NCBI GenBank assembly: GCA_037176845.1
Contig: JAYKXP010000026.1
Coordinates: forward strand, 496,001 to 560,000
Length of the DNA: 64,000 nucleotides
Reading direction: 5' to 3'
From: Paramarasmius palmivorus
Lineage: Eukaryota > Basidiomycota > Agaricomycetes > Agaricales > Marasmiaceae
The notes under the pieces were generated by a model. That model had not been told where the DNA came from. It was given only the letters and a program-made list of their open reading frames with translations, and did not search any database. Position 1 is the stretch's first letter. Each line of letters begins with the position of its first letter. Shown piece by piece: positions 47,766 through 60,873 of the stretch. Made by a program: the position numbers and the translations under genes.

Positions 47766-47969
47766 ATAACTATAGCTAATAAGTAGTGCCTTGATTCTTG
47801 AAAGCTACCTTAGTACCTAGTCTTGATTCAAGACTTCATTATCAGTCGCTGCAGGTATTCACTTTAGCACCTGAGGCCTCAGCCTGAGGTGTTAGCAGGG
47901 TGTTAGCACAGCCACTATGCGCGACGTGCCCAAACGCTTTTGAATCACCGTTCTATTCACCCGTTTCTC

Positions 47970-49389
47970 ATGTCGCACAACTCCAAGGCGAAGGCCAAGG
48001 GCATCAGCTCATCATCTTTCTTTGACTTGAAGGCAGAGCTAGCGAAACAGGAGGAAGAGTCTCGGAGGAACAGGGAAGCAGGGAAGAGTGCGACAATTAT
48101 CGGTGGTGTTCCTCGTCCAGACAAGGTATGTATTTCTGGTATATTCCGAAGCAATGCTGAAGATAACTGTCATCTTTGATGCTCAGAAACCCACAGTATG
48201 GGCTCGACAAAACAAGGGCGTGAAAAACCGGGCTGCTCGTGATATGGAACTAGAGGCAATCAGCAAGCCGACTATCGAGTCGTCGCGTGCGGCTTTGGAA
48301 CGCAAAGCAAAGATTTACGATATGCTGAAGAAGGGGAAGTCTGGAGGCTTGAGTGACGCGCAGTATGAAGCTCTACTGGTGGATGTACGTCCGCTTTTAA
48401 TCTTACCTTTATACGGGACTTACTCCTATAGTTCGACTCCAAAGGTATCGACAGCAAGGCGGAGTCAGACAGCGAAGATGAGGCTTCTGTACCAATTGAT
48501 GGACAAGTGGGCACGAACTAGCCATTTACCTGGGCAGTCAGCTTATATTCTTTGTCAGGATGAAATCATCGAATATGTCGACGAACTGGGTCGCACGCGC
48601 ACACTACCCAAGTCAAAGGTGCCCAGACACCTCTTGCCCAAGGGTATGGATGAGGAAGCCGTTGACGAGTGAGTATATACATTATCAAGGAATCCAATGA
48701 ACTGATAACTGATAACTGCTCAACAGAGATGAAGTGATCAGTTAAGGCCTTTCTACCCCCATGCACCAATCTTTTGACATAGCTTTTCAGGAAATCCCAT
48801 TAACCATTGGGTCACCCACACCCATGATGAAGAACGTATAGCTCAAATACGGAAAGAGTTCTCAGAAGAAAATAATCCCCTGGACCGCCACTACGATCCT
48901 ACGTTCGAAGTGCGTGCCAGAGGTGCCGGCCAATACACATTCTCTCATGACGAGGAAAAAAGGCGAGAAGAGCAGGAACGACTCCGGATGGCTCGAATGG
49001 AAACCGAGAAAGCACGTGCTGAAAGCGGGGCCGTAAATGTAAAACCTGGGGAGGTTGAGGGCATGGTTGAAGGGGTTGAAGGGATCCGTGCAAGCAAGGC
49101 GATGGAGAAAAGAAAGCGGGATATAGAAGAACGACGAAAGATGCTAGACGCAAAGAGGAGAAAACTTATTGGGACCGAAGAGGTGTCAAGGGCCATTCCG
49201 GAACGAACGAATGCGATACATTCAACCCCAGTGTTCGTTGCCAAAGTTGACGATGATCCGTTTGCTGCCCTTGAAGCATCAACCTCAAAGGAAACAGCGC
49301 GCAAGGAGCCAACCGGCAAACCTGTCAGTGATGCAGACGCGTTTCTGGCAAACTTGGAGCACGAAATGCTCAACAAAAGGGGCAAATGA
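47970..49389 (+). CDS. CCDC174-family nuclear coiled-coil protein (DUF4078)
   Basis: This is a homologue of metazoan CCDC174, a nuclear protein linked to the spliceosome and exon-junction complex. The start MSHNSKAKAKGISSSSFFDL matches the family opening (SSFFDLKAELAKQEEE). Further blocks are KPTVWARQNKGVKNRAARDM, ESSRAALERKAKIYDMLKKG, DEIIEYVDELGRTRTLPKSK and HWVTHTHDEERIAQIRKEFS. The DUF4078 core contains RARGAGQYTFSHDEEKRREE. The C-terminus is charged and coiled (KRKRDIEERRKMLDAKRRKL) and ends LEHEMLNKRGK. Introns lie near 48127-48186, 48385-48430, 48510-48560 and 48669-48790; their edges are approximate. Confidence 0.88.
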
Positions 49390-50038
49390 CCGATTCACTG
49401 CCCTCGCTCCGCGTCACCCCTTGAATCCATGGATATCTCGTTACATGGCCCTACCACTATCAGTCCCCACGGCTACTCTCCTCCACTCTACAAGTCAGCG
49501 TATCACGACTAGTACAACTCAACAGCCCAGAGGAAGAGCCAGAAGTTAACTTGCATCAATCGCGGTACATATCAGCTCCCCGAAGGCAGACTCTGCGCTG
49601 ACAGACTGCTCGCAAGCTTATGAAACATCTCACCTTGCTTCACCGACATCCATTTGTATTCCATCACTTCAGTTGGCGCCACGGAGTCCCCACAAGTGCC
49701 CTGGGTACTTAATGAGATGTTATGATTCTGAATCGTCAGGGTCGGTCAGAATACAATTCATACCTGCCTGCGATTTTTGTCGCCATGTAGAGGCTTATAG
49801 TAGTGCAGAATTGCATACGGAGGCACAACCTCTTCTCGAACTAACGAGTCACTTCAGTCCGGGCATTCGATATTCAATATTCAGTAAGTCTGTGGACAGG
49901 ACATGCCTTTGGTTTCACAACTTGATGGAATCTAGCCGGAGCTCGGCTTCCAAGAGATTCCCGACCCGGTCTCCACGCCAAGCTTGAAGCGATGTGCCTT
50001 TTATTGTGTTTCTCGCTGCTTACCCCACTCATTCCACC
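49390..50038. other. Intergenic region upstream of the CYP63-type gene
   Basis: These 649 bp contain the CCDC174 3' region and the P450 promoter. Two open frames (49673-49987 and 49874-50227 on the minus strand) have no family features. No TATA box is obvious. Confidence 0.5.
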
Positions 50039-52704
50039 ATGGAGGTTCCCCCAGGCATTGTATATCTCAGCAAGAAGGTTCCCCGCTTGGGAGTACCTCT
50101 CATCGCACTTTATCTCTTTCACCTGGTCCGTCGTGCCTATTTGGAGATCGAGCTTCCAGCGCGAGTGGTCGCATTGTCCTATCTTCTGTGCCTCCCAGCA
50201 GTTTTCACATTCTACGTTCTCTACCATAAATGGTCCACAGCACGGGCCGCAGCGTCACTTGGTGCCGTTCTCCCCCCAACGAGCGGTGATGACCCTACTC
50301 CAGGCGGAATACTGACACTTATACGCGCCGTGCGCAACTTCAAGGCAGAGTATCTCGGTACGTGACGCATCTGTCAACAGCCCTGGTGCTTGTGGCTGAC
50401 GTCTTTTACTCTAGCTGAAGGGGTACAAGATAAGCTAGATCAGATAGGATACACTTTCAACATGAGGGTTTTATTCAGTGACCGGGTGGGTGAATCGCTC
50501 GTCAGCAGCAGTGCATCGTTACCGACCCTACACGCTTAGATTGTCACTTGCGAGCCCGAGTATATCAAGGTTCTCATGGTCAAGAATAGCATTGAATGCG
50601 TAACTCAGTATGATATCTTCTAGGCTATCCTGGCTACACGGTTCGAAGAGTTTGAGAAAGGTAACATTATACGATGAACATGACTATCACAAGAGATTGA
50701 CTATTTTCAGGTGAAGACACCAGATCCGCGTTCAATTCATTATTGGGCACGGGTGTCTTTGCGGCAGATGGTATGTCGCTTGATGGAAATCGTTATCCAG
50801 CTGACATTTTACTTCATTCAGGTGAACTGTGGAAGTAAGTTATTGGTATGCATAGCGTTTGTGGGTCAAATATTGACCAACGATGGCTGCTATGACTAGG
50901 TTTCACCGAGGTATCACTCGCCCCTTCTTCACCAAAGATCGTATCAGTCACTTCGATATCTTTGATCGACATGCCGACTCTGCGATCGCTCAGATGAAGA
51001 GAAGGTTTAAAGAAGGCTACCCGGTTGACTTCCAGGTCTGTAACATACTGGTTTAGATTCGCCCTAACTCACCTGTTGAACTTCAGGACGTGGTGGCACG
51101 GTTTACTCTGGACTCTGCAACAGAGTTTCTTTTTGGAAAGGACGTGAACACACTATCCGGAACCCTGCCCTATCCATTCTATTCTCCATTGACAAACGTT
51201 GCATCTGATTCATCGGATGAAATACGAAATACGTTTGTTCGCGCATTTAACGAAGCGCAGTTGGCCACAGCCATTCGTGTACGGTTTGGCGATGAATGGC
51301 CTCTTTTCGAATTCTGGCAAGACAAGACCAAAGAAAAAATGAAGGATGTTAACCGCTTTCTAGAACCGGTCCTGACAGAAGCATTGCAAAGACAACGCGA
51401 GAAAGGTGCTGCACCTCACCTGAAAGGTGATAGGGAAGTGAAGGAAGGAGAGACAGTTCTAGATCACTTGGTTAATTATACTGATGGTTCGTGCACCTCC
51501 GAGAATGTCTTTCCATTTGCGACTCAAGCAGACTCCACTCATTGAAGATCCCGTCATTCTTCGAGACGAAATCATGAATCTAGCGGTTGCGGGGCGCGAT
51601 ACTGTGAGTAGTTGTCAACTTCACAGTTTTCGGGTGCTAAAGGCTGCTATTATAGACTGCCAGCATACTCACTTTTACGGTCTACATGCTATCTCAGTAC
51701 CCAGAGGTTTTCCGCCGCCTTAGGGAAGAGATTTTCACGAAGATAGGACCAGACAGGCGACCAACCTTTGACGATTTTCGTGACATGAAATATCTTAGAG
51801 CTGTGTTGAATGGTTAGCTTCGCTCTTTTTCTTCGTGAGCAAGATACTAAATCAAATATAATAGAGGTTTTACGACTGTACCCGCCAGTGTAAGACGTTT
51901 CATCTCACATCACATGTTATCGCCTAACAAGTTCATTGAATGATAATCCAGACCTTTCAACATGCGGTATGGTAATCATGTATTCTCCCTTAATAATACT
52001 GATCGTGAATTGTTTCAGTCAATCAAAAGCAGGCGTCGTTTTGCCAGGACTGGGAGGCAAGAAGCCGTTCTATATCCCTCCTGAAACCAGGTACTACTCT
52101 CAATTCCCGTTGTGCATGTCTCTGACATTCCCTCGTTCACCTAGGGTATCATACGCCGTTTTTATAATGCATCGTCGAACAGATTTATGGGGTCCTGATG
52201 GTAAAAGCCTCCTCTTCTCTGGGGTGAACCTTTTTAAGTGACCACTACAATAGCTCTGGAATTCGATCCTGACAGGTTCATTGACGAGCGCGTGCATAAG
52301 TATCTGACTCCGAACCCTTTTATCTTCCTCCCATTTAACGCCGGGCCCCGCATCTGCCTCGGACAGCAGGTAATATCCCTTCAAGTTTTCTTTCGTGATA
52401 TCAGCTGCTGATGGTCGCAATAGTTTGCATACCACGAATCTTCGTTTTTCCTTGTTCGACTCCTTCAACACTTCTCTTCTATTAAGTTTTCGTCAGAGGC
52501 ACAACCGCCTAGTGCAAGACCTCCACCTCGTTGGAAAGAAGAGGGTGGTATCAAAGCGCGAGAAAAAGTTCAGATCAGATCGCACTTGACTCTGTACATT
52601 GTGGTACGGCAATACTTTAGGTCGAAGATATACGCTCATTGACTTTTGCTTTGATCTAGGACGGGCTGTGGGTGACGATGGACGAAAGAAACGACAATGA
52701 TTAA
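50039..52704 (+). CDS. CYP63-type cytochrome P450 monooxygenase
   Basis: This is a membrane-bound haem monooxygenase of the basidiomycete CYP63 type (CYP52-like); relatives oxidise fatty acids, alkanes and aromatic xenobiotics in the endoplasmic reticulum. The start [20 protein letters not shown] precedes two hydrophobic segments. Family blocks are [60 protein letters not shown], the I-helix [10 protein letters not shown], the ExxR helix [16 protein letters not shown], and the haem loop [20 protein letters not shown], whose Cys is the axial ligand. The last exon ends [14 protein letters not shown]. About twelve introns, several near 50 nt, remove all apparent stops, so the gene appears intact. 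It is convergent with the next P450, 151 bp apart. Confidence 0.92.
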
Positions 52705-52855
52705 AGGGGATCCGATCATGTTCTTATTTATAAATCACAGAAAAGAAATCTATGCTCTTCCATTGTCTGAATGCCGAAACATGCATGTTCCAAGTTATCG
52801 CAGCTTGACATCAACACCTTCCCAGTTGCATGCAATCCGCCGCTCATTATGATCA

Positions 52856-54972
52856 TTAGACACTTCCTTTTATCAGTTCCGCACTATGGGTTGAACGGGG
52901 AGCAATTCGACACTTGAACGGGTTTGGATGTCTGAAGAAATCCCTGAGTAAACGTCTGAGAGGAATTCTAGTCGAATAACCACGTACGATATGAGGGCAG
53001 ACGTGAAATCAACATGCTTCAGCTCATCTTCTTTCCCAGGTATGGGCGAGATGTCGAATGTTGCAATGACCATGGCCATTACCAAGAGCAAGGCTAAAGA
53101 GAGCGTTATTTAATAACTATAAGATCACTCTGACCAATGCTATGACATACTGGTTGAAGCTAGGGCCTCCCCAGGACAGACCCTGTTGCCTTGGGTTTTA
53201 ATGTCGAAAAGGCATTGTTGAGCATGGTACATACCGTCTTCCGTACCCGAATGCGAACTTGGCCGGATCCGGGTTGATGCTTGAAGATTCCTGTGTGTCT
53301 AGATAGCGTTCTGGCATGAACTCTTCAGGAGATGGGAACAGTTCGGGATCATGCAAAATAGCCCTTCGTTTCCGTCGTTAGGAAGCCTTCTCCAACACAC
53401 AAAGACATACCAAGTATTCGGAACAACCAATGTACCCGCTGAAAGATGATAACCTCTGTATTCGTCGTCCTTGGTCAGTCTATGCACGATTGCAAGTGGA
53501 GCTACTGGGTCGATTCGTAAAACTTCCTTGGCTATGGCATTGATGTAGCGGAGCTGGGCAAGGTCTGCCATCGTGGGCAACCTGCCCCCTCCGACTACAC
53601 GATCCACCTCTTCCTGGGCTTTTTTGAGCTTGTCTGGATGCCTGGCCATTTGCAAGAAGAACGCGTTCAGAGCTGAGACAGTCTACAAGATGTCAATTTG
53701 GGTGAGAAGAGAAAGCTACAGCGTAGAACAAAAGCTTACTGTATCAGCTCCAGCTGTTGAGCAGAACGTCGACTGAGTTGATGGCTAACCACGTTGTGGT
53801 AAGCTCCTACCAGAATAAAATGCAACACTAGCCCATTTGTAGACTTCTTCTTCATACGAGCCTGGCGCGGGGTTGCGTTCAATCAAAGATGCGGTAAAAG
53901 AAGGTATAGCTGCTCCGTCAACCTGCTGTGTGTTCAGTAGTTATCAGGTACTATAGTTGGTACCCACACTGGCCATTTGTTTCTTGACCATATCCCAAGG
54001 CACCTCTAGCAAGTCGTCTCTCGTTTTGCGATATGTTTTCGCCTTAGTCTTGAACGGAGCACCAGTCCATTCTGGGATATACCGGACTATGAACAGAGGT
54101 TAGCTTGCGCTCGGTTTCTGTTGTTATCCTCAACCACATACGGATGGGAAATAGATCGCATATAGCTGCACCAGGTAGTGCTACTTCGGCAAACTGATGA
54201 TCAGCCCGTTCAGCCAGCTCCAAAATGGGGTCATTCTCTGGTGCCACAGTGTACCCATGGGATACGTGAAACACGGAAGACGCAACAAGGCTTTGTAAAC
54301 AGGATCAGCGTCTTTATGATATGCTTCTTTTGCAGTCGTACCCTCTTGTATGCTGGGAGAACTTGTCCGGACTCTCTAAAAGGAGTAGAAGGAATCTTCG
54401 TATCTTTTCTTCCAAAGCAGCACTGGACTGTGCAATCTTTCGTGGGCTGAGATACTCTGCGAGCAGTTTGCGAGATTCCCGATGACGATCGCCGTGGGTA
54501 AGAAGAGGAACGCAATCGTTATATCCCATTCTAAATTCCGTGTCAACATCTTCATTGTCGGTATGAGAGTAACTCACAGTTCACCAGCCATGACCAGCCG
54601 AGGTCGGTCCGAATAGATGGTACTCCTACGTTCGAGAAGTTCTAATACAGCAGTTTGGGAATTGAGCACTAGGATATGCTGGCCGAGAGCGGTAAGGTGA
54701 ATCAAATCACCTAGAAGCAAGAGACTATTAGCTGTCATTCAGGCCGAATTCACTTGCTGCAACGCACCATACTTCTTTCCCCACTCCACGTATTTCAACC
54801 ACGGTTTTTTCAGAGGCATGTCTAGTGCATTTCCGACAAATGGATAACCAGGAGGACCTGGTGGGTGATGCTTTTTACGGCGTTGTACCCACAAGAGGAC
54901 TGCGAGACAAAACACGAAAAATGGAAGCAGGCCCATCAATGAGAGAAATTCAAGTCGTAATGATGTGTCCAA
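52856..54972 (-). CDS. Cytochrome P450 monooxygenase, second family
   Basis: This is a membrane-anchored P450 of a different family from its neighbour. The start MDTSLRLEFLSLMGLLPFFV is a signal anchor, followed by the proline hinge HHPPGPPGYPFVGNALDMPL. Further blocks are GYNDCVPLLTHGDRHRESRK, the I-helix SVAFYSGGADTTVSALNAFF, the ExxR motif AIAKEVLRIDPVAPLA, PNTWAILHDPELFPSPEEFM, and the haem loop FAFGYGRRVCPGEALAS, which spans an intron. The C-terminus, found with a GTACGT donor, is HPNPFKCRIAPRSTHSAELI and ends KGSV at 52856. The overall pattern is that of multigene basidiomycete P450 families often annotated as O-methylsterigmatocystin oxidoreductase-like; the substrate is unknown. Confidence 0.9.
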
Positions 54973-55501
54973 CGCGGCCCTTTTTATAATTTCGGTTGAA
55001 CTGGGCCCCTGAGGTTGCCAAGCTAGTTTCTATGCTCACTGTGACTGAGCTGTCCTTTACTGTTAACAGGATGATTCCCGGAGGTTGGGTGCTTGATTGG
55101 GAAGCTTCGTGGGCAAGTAGCAAAGAATGAGTACGTTATAACCGTGTTTCCGAACGAGGTTCGGTCAGGATTCGGCTGGCCGGTTTTCGCATACTATTGT
55201 TGATAAGCCATCAGAAATTTGGTCGGTGAGAGATAGATGTGACCGGCCTTTCTGTGACGATGACAAGCATGTACATAGGTGAGAGATGGTGTGCGAAGCA
55301 CAAAACTTTTGGAAACTGGAAATTTCAAAAGCTGAACCACGTGACACCAAATGAGCGCTAAAATTCAAATTGACGCCCACAGATGAATGAGACCAAAACG
55401 AGATGGAATAAGCAAGACGCGTATCGTATGAGATCGTAAGTATATAAAATAGTGATAATTCGGATATGTATATCATGTCCCACTGTCCACCGTGTATCGG
55501 C
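54973..55501. other. Upstream region of the second P450
   Basis: These 529 bp hold the P450 promoter and the VCX1 3' end. A CACGTGAC E-box lies at 55338-55345. No gene is seen. Confidence 0.45.
55338..55345. promoter_or_regulatory. CACGTGAC E-box upstream of the second P450
   Basis: This octamer, the Cbf1/bHLH-type site, lies 366 bp before the P450 start codon. The same octamer occurs at 60974-60981, about 100 bp before the F-box/LRR gene start. Function is inferred only from position and motif. Confidence 0.25.
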
Positions 55502-57887
55502 TCAACATTGAAGGTCTCCAAGACCGCGATCTATCAGACTTTGGCCGGGATAGAACCAAAACGTCACCCCGACGATGACATACAAAACCATTAGAATAGC
55601 ACCCTCGAGCCAATTAGACTTTCCATCTTGGACGCAATAGTTGACGACAAGTACTTGATAACAGTGGGTGAATATAGATACACAATCATGGAATGGGTCG
55701 GACATACCAGAGAGGAAAAGGACAACGCTTTGATATGGATCAAAGAGCAGAGTCAGGGGCTTTCCGATAATCCATCCCAGCGTTACGATAAACCTGTGCG
55801 GTGTAGCTTCAGTAACTGCAGGCCGTGCATATGTTCGAGTATTTCGATTGAATCGGTCGAAATACTCCGCCATGAACACATAAGAATAAGACGTACGGAA
55901 TGACGAATAGTGCAATTTGCTACGCAAAGTAAACTCAGCAAAGGTATATGCAAAGTTCAGAACGACACTCACAATGCTCGATCCAACCGCAACCCCTAGA
56001 CTCAAGGAAAGCTTGTCCTTGACGGAAACGGTGACTGCTGTAACATGTTCTGCAGCATTTCCGACAATTGGAAGTAGGATGACTCCAACAAACTCTCGTG
56101 TGATAGGACTATTTTCCGTCAGGCCGTCTATAGAGTCGACTAGCCATTCAGCAGTGATGGCGACGAAAACTGTTACTACGACTAATAAACCAATTGCAAC
56201 AGGTAAACTGATCTGAGGTGTTTCCTCCTCTTCATCGGGAGTTTGGGTTCCTGTGCGAGTCGCTGCTTCCGACGGTAGCGCTGATGATGTCCCGTTTGCT
56301 TCTTCGTCGGTTTTTCTCTTGTCTGCACGTGGAACATATTTGGTTGATTTGATTACGTCCTCGTTGTCGGAGTACAGCGTCGCGTGGCTGTAGAGTTGGA
56401 ACACAAGGTAGGACACATATACTGACAGAAATGTTTGCGTAAGATAGACCTACTTCAGTCATGAGAAGCAGCTTACTGAGTAGGAGTAGAATAGCAACCT
56501 ATACGACAATGTTAATATCACGAGATTCTGACAACAAAGTGCGCACCCCATGGCTCATCTTTAGTATATCCTGACTTTCGTCCGCATCCGTTGAATTCGA
56601 TACGTTCATATGAAATGCGGCAGGTAGGAGGACCGCGATGACGCTGATGGTCAGTAGAGATGAATTGAGCTGTGTTGCAACTGAGGAAAAGAATTATGTT
56701 CGTTCTAGTCATGGGTGGAACAGCCATACCTGCTCCGAAGCCCTGTTCCGAGTACTTTATTCCACCGGCAAAGAAGCACATTCCGAGCACAAGGACTATT
56801 AGTCTTGACTCAGTCAGATGCCGGAACCTTGACACGGATCACTCACGAAGGTTACTCAGAATGGAGCCTACCACTACAAGGGTAATTAGCACATGTTGAT
56901 CAAGGAAGTCATGAGCGAGGCGCCGAGAAAGCGCGACAGACGCCAAGTGATTCTTTGTGCGTCTATAATGCGCCAAGAATACGTGAAAATGGACATACGC
57001 GACGATTGCACGATATCAAGTTGGCATTTGGTTAGAGCGATTATCTGAGGTCTAGTTTAGAATGGTCCAAGGAAGACGTGATTACCACTTACGGCGACGA
57101 TAAGTTCAACACTGATCACGTTTTAGGGTTGGGTTAAGAATTGATTCATATCCGAAAACGAGCGACATACGCGTTTCCCTGAGATATTCAGACACACTCA
57201 TAAAGTATCTTGAAGGAAATGCTCACCAATGTAGCATTGAGGAGCCCAGCCAGTGTTTGGCCGACTCGTAGTGAGACTTCTTCGGTAGCGAAACCCAATA
57301 GCTTTTGAACTATTATTTTTCAAAACAGCGTGATTATCGGAAGGAGTACCTTTGCGAGGGGTATTATAGCCAAGAAAGAGACTGGAGGCAAGTCCTAATC
57401 AGCCGGTCTTTGCTGAATGCTGAGGAATTGAACATACAAACGAAAATAAGGGTATCGTTGTCGGGAGTGGCAAAATTCAGCGCCCACTATGGAGCCAAAG
57501 TCAGTGAAAAGCAATTCGTTTGGACTATGCTTCACTCACCGACACTGGTATAAAGACTAACAATAGGTTAATCCCTGCACCAATTGTCAATTTTTCAACA
57601 CGTTTTCTTCCTACAAGATATCACGAACACGAGGACAGTATTATAGCCCTGATGCTAGCCCAGACCGATGGTGCTTGCCCGACCCTCTTCGGCGGTTGCA
57701 TTATAGTTGTCTTGACTCGTTGCAGTGTAAAGGAATGTCTTGCTGTGGTTGAGTCGCCTGTTCTTCTCCTTGAAGTTACAGTTCGAAGGGGTATGGCTTG
57801 GCTTTCTTGGTGTGATGTAACGAGGGGCTGCGCAGATTCCGCAGATGGAGCAGACTGCGAAGTTGATTCTGGGGGCCGAAAGGACAT
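55502..57887 (-). CDS. VCX1: Vacuolar Ca2+/H+ exchanger (CAX family, VCX1)
   Basis: This antiporter loads calcium into the vacuole in exchange for protons. The cytosolic N-terminus (MSFRPPESTSQSAPSAESAQ) precedes about eleven membrane helices. The two conserved alpha-repeats are visible: EVSLRVGQTLAGLLNATLGN continuing AVELIVA, and REFVGVILLPIVGNAAEHVT continuing AVTVSVKDKLSLSLGVAVGS. Between them are LVGSILSNLLVLGMCFFAGG, the helix ending SHGVAILLLLSKLLL, and an acidic loop (GTQTPDEEEETPQISLPVAI). The last helices are TLGWIIGKPLTLLFDP and NWLEGAILMVLYVIVGVTFW, ending GLGDLQC. Many introns occur in the first half, with exons as short as about 26 nt (GNAVELIVA). An upstream in-frame Met at 57908 is possible. 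Confidence 0.93.
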
Positions 57888-58495
57888 TGTGTTTAGAAGA
57901 TATCGCAAAGTTTATGAAGGACTGAGAGAGATGAGGGCGATAGAAAGGAAAAAGGTGTTCGAGCTGTTAAGAAAGCTGTAAAAGCTGTTGAGGTTCAACA
58001 TTCAAGTTTTGAACGCCCAAAATATACTCTCAACCACTAAGCCCCATTCGGTAATACCATCGTCATGATCAACAAACCCCTTGGCCCCTTTGCCATGCCA
58101 TAGAAATAATACTCACATACTCACTGACAATAATTCTGAAATGAGGCACTCGGAGCTAAGAGCTCCATCCTTGTATACAGGTATTCATCATAATGATATA
58201 ACAGTCCAGTACATGCGATAAATTCATGGTTCACCGTGCATGGCAGTGCCAGCTTCGCAACAGCGTTCTGCATTCACGCCGTTACAGCAAGGCAAGCTTT
58301 CAAACAGGCAACGAGATTACGCAGCCGAGCCAATGGACATTTGCATAGCAATTCAATGATTTAGAAGCATGAGACTTTGCTGTGTAAAGTACTAGGTAAT
58401 CGTGAATTTCCAAAATCCCAGAGTAAATGAAAAATATGTGCTCCTTTTGATCCTTTTGAAAACATTGTACATGCGCGAGTCCCATCAGTGTCCCA
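57888..58495. other. Intergenic region between the VCX1 start and the F-box/LRR end
   Basis: These 608 bp hold the VCX1 promoter and the 3' untranslated region of the F-box/LRR gene. Nothing else is recognised. Confidence 0.5.
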
Positions 58496-60873
58496 TCATC
58501 CTTGATATGCAAAACTGACTGCTCCATACAGTCCATCCTCACGACCGAGCATTCCGCATCCATGAAGAACCTATGAATTCAAATGAATTAGGAAGTAGAC
58601 GGCGAGGGCGTATCGAAAACGTACCTCCATCTTCCTAGCGTGCCAGCCGACGCCACTGCTCACATTACCGTTCGCATCAGAGAGTTTTTCCATTTCCGTA
58701 CGCAAGGGATGATCAGGGCTGAGGTTCCAGCAGAACCCTTTGTTGTTGTTTTGACTTGGTCCAGTGACCCATCCCTTCGAGGTGTCAACATACCAACCTC
58801 TCCCACCCTTGCTTCTAATGATCCTCCAGCTCTCAGCCCCGACACCCAGTCCGCTAAGCATGATCGTGGAGAGTTCAATGACTCTCAACTTGGTTGGAGG
58901 CGGCTTGGGCTCGGTCGGGGTCAATGAAAGACATAAAGAGAATGGTGGCGTGCACAATGGCGTAATAAGAGCGGCGTGTAAGGTCAAGCACGATTGTCGG
59001 GTGGAGCCTCTAGTGGGAACACTACCTGCGCCTGGTCGCAACCCACAGTCGAGTTCCGGGCAGGTGCCCACAAGGGTCAAGACTTCGACGTTTACCGCCT
59101 TGATCCTGACGAATTCCGTCACATCCCGAATTGGCAAGTCGGAAATGTGAGAGAGACCGAGAGAACGGAGACTTGGCTGGGGTGGACACACTTCGAGTAT
59201 CTCCCAGCTCAACGGAGCATTGGATAGATCAAGGTATACGAGGGCACCGTTGACGAAACAAGGCGCACGTGTGAAAATGACTGAGAGGTCCTCTGCATTC
59301 AACGATGAGTTGAACGTGGCGTCCCCATACAGGTTTAATTCGGTCAGCTGACTGGCAACAGGGGAGTTGACAAGGAAGTCTCTGATACTCTCGCTGGTCA
59401 ACCTGACGCATCGAGCAAGAGCAAGCGATCGCAGGCGCACAGTCGTCGATTCACCGAGAGCAGAAAGGAGGTCGGGTGTTGCACGAGTACCTGATAGATC
59501 GAGGTGTGTGAGTGAAGGGAACGACAGAACGAAAGGAGCGAGTATGTGAGGCAGAACAGACTTGACACCACGAAGGCCCAGCCTCTGCATCCCAGGGAAA
59601 ATGAGTGGTTCCTCCATACTCAGTCGGCGCAAATCACGGTGAGCATCGTCTCCACGACCCGATTCTGATTCCGCTGGTGGAAGCAAATGAACCGTTACGA
59701 ATTCTGTCAGGGCATTGACGAACACCGCGCTGACGCAACCGGTGAAGTCGAGCGCCTCAAGCTCCCGACACTGTCGTCTCCTGTCTCGATCGTCCTCCTC
59801 GGCGTCATCGAGGTCGATCAAGGCGCGGCCGCGAGCAGGCCGTCCCCGACCTCGTGATGGGGATCCCCGTAAGAACAACTCCTTGAGCACAGGGAGTGTC
59901 AGGGCACCATCCATATACTCGGTAGCTCCGAACGCCGTCAAATTGGGCATTTCCTAACGAGTTTCGTCAGTAAAAATTTGAAAAAGGACAATAAAGGAAA
60001 GTCAGACTTTGAGAAGAGCTTCCACCCGATCGCCAGTAACGAATCGACTGTTGACACCTTCATCGACTGAACGACGCATCCCAATTGTCCGGAAGTGATT
60101 AAAGTCCAGATGCTGAACGAATCGTCCGGGACTAGGATCATGCGGCGTTGGCACTGCCCGAGTTGTAAGTATGTTCCGAAAGGCCGACAGAAATTTTTTT
60201 ACACACCGTATACTCCCGGATCTCTTCGTTCCAGTACATTCTGAAGTGCATTACCAATCGACCGTACCAGTTCCCATCGAGCAGGGGACTTGCTCTTTGG
60301 TCTGTACCGTCTGGGACTGGGCTCACGAGAGGCCATGGGAGACAGCAGTTCAATCGGAACAGCTTCATCCGGAGGGTTTGTTTCGTCTTCTGGTATTGCA
60401 ATAGAATTCAAGATACATTCTTCCAATCTTTGCGCCTCTTCCTTGTCGGCCACATTCCCTAACTGCCTAGTCATAGCTGCTGCCTTCGCCGCAGCTTTAA
60501 CAGTCTGCTCCATAACCTGATCCACAGTTTCTTCTTCGTGATTCCATGCAATCTCTTCAACTAAAGAGAGCCATGTTCGGGGTAGTCGGACTTCGAGCTT
60601 CTTCCACAGCCAAGGTTTGGCTGCCTCGTACCACGTGTGGTTCACCAGACAGAGACTTGCGAGCGTATGACGAGAAGCCTGCTCGGACCAATGACTCTGA
60701 GGAATTGAGGACGGAAGAGATGTTGGTATTCCATAGTTGACCTCGGAGACAAATAACGGATCAAGAGACGATTGTGCTGGGTCTGGAGGGAGACATGCAG
60801 CATAGACGTAGGAACAGATTCGAGAGATGAGTTCGGAGGGATATTCGATGGGCTTTTGAGAAATTGTTGTCAT
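58496..60873 (-). CDS. F-box-like protein with leucine-rich repeats
   Basis: This is a probable substrate adaptor of an SCF ubiquitin ligase, of a type common in agaricomycetes. The start MTTISQKPIEYPSELISRIC begins an F-box-like region, continued after an insert by SRHTLASLCLVNHTWYEAAK and PWLWKKLEVRLPRTWLSLVE. An acidic/basic linker (SPMASREPSPRRYRPKSKSP) follows. Leucine-rich segments include CRELEALDFTGCVSAVFVNA, FPSLTHLDLSGTRATPDLLS, VRLRSLALARCVRLTSESIR, TELNLYGDATFNSSLNAEDL and LRSLGLSHISDLPIRDVTEF. The C-terminus is recovered with a GTACGT intron and reads ARKMEVLHGCGMLGREDGLY then GAVSFAYQG, ending at 58496; without that intron a spurious membrane-like tail results. A Met at 60894 is an alternative start. 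The target is unknown. Confidence 0.82.

Noticed and set aside
50600..52600. Multiple stop codons in the CYP63-type gene, suggesting a pseudogene
   Set aside because: All fall in short predicted introns; the haem loop, ExxR helix and C-terminus are intact after splicing.
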